64,000 bases of DNA from Anastrepha obliqua. Its lineage: Eukaryota; Arthropoda; Insecta; Diptera; Tephritidae. The DNA is taken from assembly GCF_027943255.1 (NCBI RefSeq), contig NW_026562179.1, forward strand, positions 7,442,501-7,506,500. Reading direction: 5' to 3'. Each line of letters opens with the position of its first letter. Position 1 is the stretch's first letter. Positions 56,818-64,000 of this stretch are shown in pieces. A model generated the notes under the pieces. The model was not told the origin of the DNA. It saw only the letters and a list, made by a program, of their open reading frames with translations, and ran no database searches. Made by a program: the position numbers and the translations under genes.

Positions 56818-59181
56818 TCTATACTAATATTATAAAGAGGAAAACTTTGTTTGTTTGTTTGTTTGTTTGTTTGTAACGAATAGGCTCAAAAACTACTGGA
56901 CCGATTTTAAAAATTCTTTCACCATTCGAAAACTACATTATCCACGAGTAACATGGATTACATTTTATTTTGGAAAAAAATAGGGTTCCGTAAGATATTT
57001 GGATTTTTCGGACACAAACTGAAAAAAATCTTATATATAAAATAAAGTCAACTTTTTGTGTGTGTTCGCTAACCGGCCGTGTCTGCACCGAATTAAACCA
57101 AACTTACACACAATGTTAAGAAGGTATTGAAGATGGTTTCGGTATAGTTTAGATACCTATTGGTGGATAGGGCTCGAGATATAGGTCAAAACGTGGACCC
57201 GGGTAACCTTCGGATGTGTATGTACAATATGGGTATCAAATGGAAGCCGTCGGTGAATGCTTTAGTTCAGAGTATTTTTCATGCCGCTCCGTGACTAGGG
57301 TCTCGAGATAGAGACCAAAACGTGGACCCGGGTAACCTTTGGTTGTGTATGTACAATATGGGTATCAAATGAAAGCTGTTGATAAGTGCTTTAATACGGG
57401 GTAATTTTCATAGCTATTGATGACTAAGGTCTGGAAATATATGCCAAAACGTGGACCCGCCGTGTCTTTGAACCGAATTAAACCAAACTTACACACATTG
57501 TTAAGAAGGTATTGAAGATGGTTTCCGTATAGTTTGGATACCTATTGGTAGATAGGGCTCGAGATATAGGTCAAAACGTGGACCCGGGTAACCTTCGGAT
57601 GTGTATGTACAATATGGGTATCAAATGGAAGCTGTTGGTGAGTGCTTTAGTTCAGAGTATTTCCATCCGCTCCGTGACTAGGGTCTCGAGATAGAGACCA
57701 AAACGTGGACCCTAGAATGTGTTTGTACAATATGGATATCAAATTGAAGCTGTTGGTGAATGCTTTAGTACAGAGTATTTTTCATGCCGCTCCGTGACTG
57801 GGGTCTCGAGATATAGGTCAAAACGTGGACCCGGGTAACCTTTGGTTGTGTATGTACAATATGGGTATCAAATGAAAGCTGTTGATAAGTGCTTTAATAC
57901 GGGGTAATTTTCATACCTATTGATGACTGAGGTCTGGAAATATATGCCAAAACGTGGACCCGCCGTGTCTTTGCACCGAATTAAACCAAACTTACACACA
58001 TTGTTAAGGAGGTATTGAAGATGGTTTCCGTATAGTTTGGATACCTATTGGTGGATAGGGCTCGAGATATAGGTCAAAACGTGGACCCGGGTAACCTTCG
58101 GATGTGTATGTACAATATGGGTATCAAATGGAAGCTGTTGGTGAATGCTTTAGTTCAGAGTATTTCCATCCGCTCCGTGACTAGGGTCTCGAGATAGAGA
58201 CCAAAACGTGGACCCTAGAATGTATTTGTACAATATGGATATCAAATGGAAGCTGTTGGTGAATGCTTTAGTACAGAGTATTTTTCATGCCGCTCCGTGA
58301 CTGGGGTCTCGAGATATAGGTCAAAACGTGGACCCGGGTAACCTTTGGTTGTGTATGTACAATATGGGTATCAAACGAAAGCTGTTGATAAGTGCTTTAA
58401 TACGGGGTAATTTTCATACCTATTGATGACTAGGGTCTCGAAATATATGCCAAAACGTGGACCCGCCGTGTCTTTGAACCGAATTAAACCAAACTTACAC
58501 ACATTGTTAAGTAAGTATTGAAAATGGGTTTCGTAAAGTTTGGTTGTAATTCGGAGCAGTGGCAACGGGTACAGCGTTCTTTTCAGCCAGTCATAATGTT
58601 GCTTACTTTTTTAACGCTTGGGGCGGAACTGAACTGTCAAATTTACAGTGTGAGTTACAATGTGTCAATATTTCTTTCTGATTTGGATGCCATAAGGAAA
58701 ACACGTAAGTGCAACATGTAAAAATTGTTTGTGAATTTTTTTGGAGTGGATTTTGGAACAGTGAATAATTTCTTACGAAATTTGAGAATTTAATGTGAAA
58801 TCCGAATGAAATTATGTGTTCGTGGGAAAAAAAATTTTTTCGTTTTTTTTTTTGAAAAATAAATGGATAATGGTTAAAAAAGCTCCAATGCTTAATAAAA
58901 CATATAAATTGAAACGAAAAATGCATGGCTGATCAGGAAAAAAGACGATTGTTTATTCATATGCGTTGATTTGAAATTTAAAAACAATCTTCCTTTTTCC
59001 TGATTTTCAATTTATATTTTATATTTACTCAAAAACAAATAGAAAAACAAAAAATATTGTTTATGCCAAGGCGCTTGAATAAAGAATAAAGAAATAAATA
59101 ATATGAAAACCATATATTTTTTGTTCTAAACCATATCTATTCTATTTTAGTGTGCCCAGCGAAGGGGGCCGGGTTTGCTAG
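56818..59181 (+). mobile_element. Non-autonomous Helitron inserted in the BEL leader
   Basis: Starts TCTATACTAATATTATAAAG with a (gttt)n run, which I recognise as a widespread insect Helitron 5' end, and ends ccgggtttgCTAG at 59181. The terminus is preceded by gcgaagggggccgg, able to form a short stem. It lies between A (56817) and T (59182) with no target duplication. It has no Rep or helicase coding. Its interior is dominated by a tandem satellite (56990-58510). The element lies on the strand opposite to the BEL coding direction. Confidence 0.88.
56990..58510 (+). repeat. Higher-order satellite, 503-bp period, inside the Helitron
   Basis: The phrase gtggacccgccgtgtctttg recurs at 57451, 57954 and 58457, an exact 503-bp period. 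Inside each 503-bp unit the phrase aaaacgtggaccc recurs several times at spacings near 100-150 bp, together with tgtacaatatgg, tatcaaatg and tctcgagata. This makes a two-level repeat. Such satellite blocks are a known cargo of insect Helitrons. Confidence 0.85.
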
Positions 59182-59220
59182 TATATTATATAATAGCTGA
59201 AACTTGACCAGAACCAACGA

Positions 59221-59656
59221 AAACGAGACGAAAATAAGCAGCGAACAATTGAGTCTTTGCTCAAACAAAATTTGTATTGTCGAAAAAAAAAAATTTTTTT
59301 TTTTTTGAAAATATTGTGGTTGATTAACAAACCGCAATTTCGTTTGATTTTTTGAAAAAATCCCGAAAATAAACCGAAAATTAGTACTCGCAAATTATTT
59401 GGCGACAAACAAGTTCCCCACCTCGGGTCCCACTGTAAACGAGACGAAAATAAGCAGCGAACAATTGAGTCTTTGCTCAAACAAAATTTGTATTGTCGAA
59501 AAAAAAAATTTTTTTTTTTTTTTTGAAAATATTGTGGTTGATTAACAAACCGCAATTTCGTTTGATTTTTTGAAAAAATCCCGAAAATAAACCGAAAATT
59601 AGTACTCGCAAATTATTTGGCGACAAACAAGTCCCTCTACCTCGGGTCCCACTGTA
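59221..59656. repeat. 216-bp tandem duplication in the BEL leader
   Basis: The segment starting aaacgagacgaaaataagc occurs at 59221 and again at 59437, each ending in cctcgggtcccactgta. The copies differ mainly in the length of an A-run/T-run (gaaaaaaaaattttt) and a few bases near the end. Confidence 0.85.
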
Positions 59657-60518
59657 TCCTTCACTTCATAGGCAGTATATGTATATGTATATAGATATGT
59701 ATATATATAAGTATATAAGTTTATTTGCATATAAAAAGTGGATACAAGAGATGCCAACAATTGAAGCCCTTATACTGTGAGACGATTATTAGCAACTGTA
59801 ATAATCTCGGTCAATCACAAAGCCAATTTCTAGCTTCAATTTTTCGCACTCAATACCTGTTTATCGTGGACTGGTTTGTTTCCAGCTTGAACTTCCCTTT
59901 GGCAGGCCACGCAGTTGCAGGTCATTCCTCCCTCGATTTTAACGGTGTAACGGTGGATATTGGTGACTGATGAATATTACAGCTGTAGTTTCACTCCCCT
60001 TCGTTGGCGATGTTCTATATGTTTTTTTTGTTTTTTTAACTTTTTTGGCTATAAATATTTTATTTTGTTTATATGTTAAACAATTTTTTTTTTTTTTTCA
60101 AATAATTTTAGCTTTTTTTTTTATAGATATATTATTGTAATTTTTTTTTTTTTTTTTTGTTTTGTTTTTTGGGGGCTCACTGTCACTGTGCACTTTTTTA
60201 GTTACTGCACTTCCAAGTCACTGCACTGGTTTTTGTATATGCATATACATATGTATGTGCATATATTAGTTTAGCTGTTCGTTTTGTTAATTTGCGAGAC
60301 GACTTTTGTTTTTGTTATCAACGGACCGCGCAGGCAATATTCTTTTGGTTTATTCGGCTGGTTATTTAGTTTAATTATTAAATATTTTCGGTTCAGCTTA
60401 CACAAATCATCAACTTGCTGGTTATTTAATTTAAATATTAGTTATTAAAAATTTGCGTGCACAAATTGCCAACTTTTGGTCTTTTATCACTATCACTTTT
60501 TACCACTTTCGCACTACA
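59657..60518. other. BEL/Pao 5' leader, no gene recognised
   Basis: Non-coding sequence between the duplicated segment and the primer-binding site, with long T-runs (60060-60170) and tatatgtata-type repeats (59675-59710 and 60236-60262). On the transcribed (minus) strand these are A-rich. No conserved ORF is present. Confidence 0.6.
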
Positions 60519-60536
60519 GTCCCTGCTCGGGCGCCA
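60519..60536 (-). promoter_or_regulatory. BEL/Pao primer-binding site (tRNA-Lys type)
   Basis: Minus strand TGGCGCCCGAGCAGGGAC lies immediately inside the 5' LTR. It differs by one base from the sequence complementary to the 3' end of tRNA-Lys(UUU), and that position (G) can still pair with U. It would prime minus-strand DNA synthesis. Confidence 0.85.
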
Positions 60537-61099
60537 TGAAAAATCTTCACTATTTTGTGAAAATATTTAACTTGTTTAAAAAAACTTAATAAGGGTAGAA
60601 GCGCGAACTAAAATGATATTGCCTGTAACGCCGCGTAATTAAAAAAGAAAACACCGTGCACGTCCGATTACAATTTCAATAGTGGAGTTTATTACACATG
60701 TACTGTCCTTATATTAGGCCTAAAACTAAGATACGAGAAATAGCGGAAATGGAAGAACAGTAAGTGGAGAGTTAGAGAGAGTTTGCAGTTAAGTAAATAG
60801 AAATAGGAAGAACGGAAAGTAGGTATAGTTGTAGAATAAAGTCAATGTTCGGAAGTAAATAGAAATAGCGACAGCGAGAAACAGTAAAGTATACTACATA
60901 CCTACTTATAAATAAACAATATAAAATAACTTAATATTAAGCTTTAATACAATTTCAATTTTTAAGCAATTTTTAAACAATATAAAATAACTTAATATTA
61001 AGCGTTAATACAATTTCAATTTTTTTAAATTCAATATTATTTAATTTATTTTATTCTAATTTACATTATATTATTAGTTTGCCAGAATCTGGCTTAACA
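60537..61099 (-). repeat. BEL/Pao 5' LTR
   Basis: 563 bp, tgaaaaatc to cttaaca, nearly identical to 50956-51518. It is the 5' LTR in the minus orientation of the element and so should hold its promoter. Confidence 0.95.
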
Positions 61100-61100
61100 G

Positions 61101-61260
61101 TCATTTAACTTCAATTCTTGCTCGAGCTGTATTTTATTAGCACGTAAACCCAGTTCCTCACACAAAATTTTCCACATAGTCCAAGGACAAGGCCAACAAC
61201 TTGAGAAGGAGACGAATTGACATTTCGGCGTCTTCTTCAACACTCACCTTTATGAACAAA
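61101..61260 (-). pseudogene. Mariner-like transposase N-terminal remnant, split by the BEL insertion
   Basis: The minus strand reads PWTMWKILCEELGLRANKIQ and continues LEQELKLND up to the BEL target duplication (gtcat). The W-x-I-L-x-x-x-L-G-L-x-x-x-K-I-Q-L-x-Q-E-L-K pattern resembles the DNA-binding region of a group of insect Tc1/mariner-like transposases. The gtcat duplication falls within the Asp codon region, so BEL appears to have landed in this remnant. The stretch 61261-61427 holds nothing further that I recognise. Confidence 0.5.
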
Positions 61261-61427
61261 TTTATTTTTTTCAAAGTAAGTTTCCACAATTTGGGAGCAT
61301 TTTTCTGGCACTAAACGATTGATGATGTCTTGCCAAATCCATCTGAACAGAGATGTCAACACAGTTTGCCATTCTCAGATGTGAAACTTTTTTTCATGGA
61401 AAAAAAACACCCCACACATGGAAAGCA

Positions 61428-61858
61428 TATATAGGGTTTTCCAAACAGAGGTGTTATTTTGATATTCACAGAAAAATGCTACTTTTTAATATAAATGATC
61501 GAATGTTTATATATGTAATTATAAAGAGGAAGGTATTCCGTTAATAGTGGAAAATAACATCAGGCAAATGAGCACCACGACCCCGCTTACAAGACAATAT
61601 CCTTTTCATGAAATTTTCCATAACCGAATTGCAAAGTGGCTCGCCTATGTCCTCGACAGCCTCACGAACTCCATCTTTGAGGTCTTGAACCGACCCTGGG
61701 CTGTTGGCGTAGACCTTCCACGAGGCCCCAAAGAAAAAAGTCACAAGGTGTTAAATCACAAGATCTCGGTGGCCAATTGCGATCACCTCTTCGAGAGATA
61801 ACATGGTCCGGAAACTATTTCTTTAGCGCCGGCTTATTGAAAATAATAATATCAATAT
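61428..61858 (-). pseudogene. Mariner-like transposon remnant, transposase C-terminus
   Basis: A minus-strand frame (61541-61744) encodes SVQDLKDGVREAVEDIGEPL, CNSVMENFMKRILSCKRGRG and AHLPDVIFHY before a stop. This matches the C-terminal tail I recall for a group of insect mariner-like transposases with a PPRSCDLTPxDFFLWG catalytic block. Just upstream on the minus strand, WPPRSCDL is still readable near 61765-61790, while the rest of the block is frameshifted. A sequence tagggttttccaaacagagg near 61433 may be the terminal repeat. The remnant is cut at 61859 by the second RTE copy. Confidence 0.6.
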
Positions 61859-62854
61859 CAATGGAGGATGGTTAGATATGTAGAAGTCCACGTCCCAAGT
61901 TACTGATCGCCATTCACTTGGAAGTGGCAAGGACGATTCTTCTGCATATGGTTCAAGCAGCTCACAACTCCCGGGATTACCCCAGTATTCTCTGGGTAGC
62001 TTCCGAACACCCGTTCGGGAGTGAGCTAACGTGAGAAGGCGAAACATTCCAGGATAGCTGGTTCTGCTCTAGGCTTGGGACCCGCCACTTAAAAATCCCT
62101 TCCAATGAAAACATACACAAAGCCTCGGAAGCTCTCCCAACAATGATGACGACCTCTGCAAACGAACTAAGGACTATTATTTGAGGGAATGCACCTGGAA
62201 TGTCCGGTCCCTTAATGGGGAAGCTGCCTCTACCCGGCTAGTTGAGGTCCTCGTGAGAGTAAAGGCTGACATCACTGCCATCCAAGAGATGCGATAGACG
62301 GGACGAGGCAAGAAAACCATTGGACCTTCCGACGTCTACTACAGCTGCCATGTAAAGGAGCGCAAATTCGGTGTCGGATTTGTTGTGGGAGAGAGACTTC
62401 GTCGCCATGTACTGTCGTTCACTCCGGTGGACGAGCGTCTCGCAACAATCCGCATCAAAGCCCGTTATTTTAATATATCGCTAATTTGCGCCCACGCCCC
62501 GATGGAAGAGAAGGGCGATGCGACCAAAGATTCCTTCTATGAGCGCCTGGAACGTTCCTATGAGCGCGCCCCGCAACGACATAAAAATTGTGCTTGGCGA
62601 CTTCAACGCCAGGGTGGGCAAGGAGGGAAGATTTGGTCCCACAGCCGGAAAATTTAACCTGCACAACGAAACATCCGGTAACGGACAGAGGTTGATCGAC
62701 TTCGCCGGGGCCCGAAACATGGTAGTTTGCAGCATCAGATTCCAGCATAAGAAAAATACACCAAGCTACGTGGCTGTCTCCTGATCGAAAAACGCGAAAC
62801 CAGATCGATCAAGTTGTGATAGATGGAAGACACGCTTCTAGTGTATTAGATGTA
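61859..62854 (+). pseudogene. Second RTE copy, 5' part only, inactivated
   Basis: Starts at the same 5' end as the RTE at 28249-31519 (atggaggatgg...) and follows its 5' UTR and endonuclease region on the plus strand: RACTWNVRSL-equivalent, HVKERKFGVGFVVGERLR, FTPVDERLATIRIK and LGDFNARVGKEG. Lesions include an in-frame stop in the MRWTG block (atgcgatag), several frameshifts and a stop near 62180. It is clearly diverged from the intact copy. At 62853-62854 (TA) it is interrupted by a Tc1 element, and the rest would lie beyond the window. Confidence 0.88.
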
Positions 62855-64000
62855 CAGTGGGGTGCACAAATGAGTACATGTTTGTACTCCGTACACTTCC
62901 AAGTGCATAACAGTAACAACAATAAAGCAATTCGCAAAATTTTTTTTCAATTTAATTTTTTATTCAATTCTTAGTAAAATAAATAATAACACAAAACAAA
63001 CAGGAACAAATTAGAGGAAATAAGCGAATAAAACAAAAACAACTTCTATGTACTCAATTTTGCACCTTTCACCAATTGTACGGATGGAGTATGTTTTTAG
63101 TATTTTGTCCATAAACCTTTATTACGTATGACATTTTTCATACGGTTTGGCATACTTCCTACTAAATTTTGTGTAATTTCAGCCGGGATAGTTTGCCATT
63201 CGTGCTGTACACGCCGCCCCAATTCGTCTGTATTGGCTGGGGCTCTTTGATATTGTCCTAACCGTCTTTTCACGATTGACCACAAGTTCTCAATCGGATT
63301 GAGGTCAGGACTTTAAGCGGGCCACTGCATTACCTCGAAATTTTGCCCAGCTAGCCATTCTTTCACAATTTTGGACGTATGTTTGGGGTCGCCATCCTGT
63401 TGAAATATTACTTCTTCTTCAGGATAAGCGGCTATGTCAACAAAATGGGGAAGATGAGTCTTTAGAATATGCAAATATTCCTCCTTCCTCATTATTCCGT
63501 CAATTTTTTGCAATGGCCCAACTTGCCACCACGTGAAACAGCCCCATACCATGACGTTTCCCCCACCGTGTTTCACCGTCTCTTTAATATGGTGTCTTTG
63601 TATGGTTTCCCCGCTACGGCGCCAGCAATACTGCTTACCATCGGACTGAAACCGATTAAATTTTGATTCATCTGACCAGATTACCCGCTTCCAGTCATCT
63701 TCAGTCCAATTTTGGTGTTCCCTGGCGAACTTCAACCGCGCCTTAACATTTCGTTCCGACAGTGCAGGTTTTGGTTTTTTTATCGCTGAGATATAGCCAA
63801 TGTTATGAAGGGCTCTTGCTGCAGCCCATCGGCTAACTTGTTTATAGCTATAGCCGCGCCCTTTGGGGTTAAACATTTGTCCTTTTTCAATTGTGACATC
63901 ATGACACGTGCATCCGAATCCGTTAAAAGTTTTCGGCGACCTCTAACTTGTGCTTTAGTGACCACCCCTTTCCTTTTCTGGACTCTTATAACCACTGATT
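62855..64000 (-). mobile_element. Tc1-type transposon, left end and part of body
   Basis: Begins CAGTGGGGTGCACAAATGAG directly after TA (62853-62854) inside the second RTE copy, whose uninterrupted sequence (agatgtacgtacg) is seen in the intact RTE. The minus strand encodes a DD34E transposase. The right terminus is outside the window. Confidence 0.85.
63097..63995 (-). pseudogene. Tc1 transposase (DD34E), inactivated
   Basis: Cut-and-paste transposase. Frames on the minus strand contain the N-terminal DNA-binding part (63780-63995), then KARLKFAREHQNWTEDDWK, WSDESKFNRF (first Asp), GGGNVMVWGCF, FQQDGDPKHTS (second Asp) and NPIENLWSIVKRRLG (Glu). There are 34 residues between the second Asp and the Glu, as in Tc1. 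Two lesions are visible: a frameshift near 63870 between the DNA-binding and catalytic parts, and a TAA at 63313-63315 where the family has a Gln in WPAQSPDLNP. The N-terminus runs out of the window. Confidence 0.85.

Larger units (their letters stand above)
50956..61099 (-). mobile_element. Complete BEL/Pao LTR retrotransposon
   Basis: A 10,144-bp element with 563-bp LTRs at both ends, each TG...CA, flanked by the 5-bp duplication gtcat (50951-50955 and 61100-61104). By eye the LTRs differ at only two positions (near 51436 and 51484 in the left one), so insertion is recent. A primer-binding site lies directly inside the right (5') LTR and one long Gag-Pol ORF is open. The long 5' leader contains a Helitron (56818-59181) and a 216-bp duplication. 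No env-like ORF is present. Confidence 0.95.

Noticed and set aside
59178..59555. 125-codon minus-strand frame in the BEL leader as an env or accessory gene
   Set aside because: It spans the 216-bp duplication and repeats its own sequence, with poly-Lys/Phe runs from A/T tracts. There is no signal peptide or known domain.

Overview
This window is eukaryotic and made almost entirely of transposable elements. I found no convincing intact host gene, no rRNA and no functional tRNA. The mix of elements (RTE and I-group LINEs, Jockey 3' ends, BEL/Pao, maT-type mariner, Tc1, Helitrons) points to an insect. A tRNA-derived SINE with a conserved body and a (TA)n tail closely resembles the SINE I know as abundant in tephritid fruit flies, so a tephritid-like dipteran is my best guess. 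That last step is recall, not a search.

Layout. Positions 1-39522 are a head-to-tail tandem array with a period of 8,597 or 8,585 bp. One unit consists of spacer A1, a SINE, spacer A2, a dead maT mariner, a BEL/Pao C-terminal remnant, spacer B1, a LINE C-terminal remnant, spacer B2 and a 5'-truncated I-group LINE. Copies sit at 1-897 (LINE only), 898-9494 (U1), 9495-18079 (U2), 18080-26664 (U3) and 26665-39522 (U4, no terminal LINE). A more diverged and truncated fifth copy (U5) lies at 40821-50692. The array continues beyond the left edge of the window. U4 carries two later insertions with clean target-site duplications: a full-length RTE retrotransposon with an open 995-residue ORF (28249-31519), and a 3.0-kb element with long terminal inverted repeats and an unclassified, broken protein (32224-35261). 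The other units show the empty sites.

Between U4 and U5 lies a 1.24-kb element with 19-bp inverted repeats that contains two tRNA-like sequences (39577-40820). U5's SINE tail is interrupted by a 6.3-kb Helitron (42125-48391, minus strand). Its 5' region is triplicated with a 1,749-bp period. Each repeat carries a Helitron 5' terminus, an intron-containing gene fragment of unknown function and a Jockey 3' end. After U5 comes a complete BEL/Pao LTR retrotransposon (50956-61099, minus strand) with near-identical LTRs, a tRNA-Lys-type primer-binding site and an open 1,720-residue Gag-Pol ORF. Its 5' leader is split by a satellite-bearing Helitron (56818-59181). The right end holds mariner-like remnants, a second, dead RTE 5' fragment and a Tc1 element inserted into it that runs off the window.

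Lesions in the LINE and mariner that are common to all array copies show that these elements were already dead when the block was amplified. Discordant grouping of shared variants between segments suggests gene conversion or unequal exchange among units. The youngest-looking, potentially functional proteins are the RTE EN-RT and the BEL Gag-Pol.
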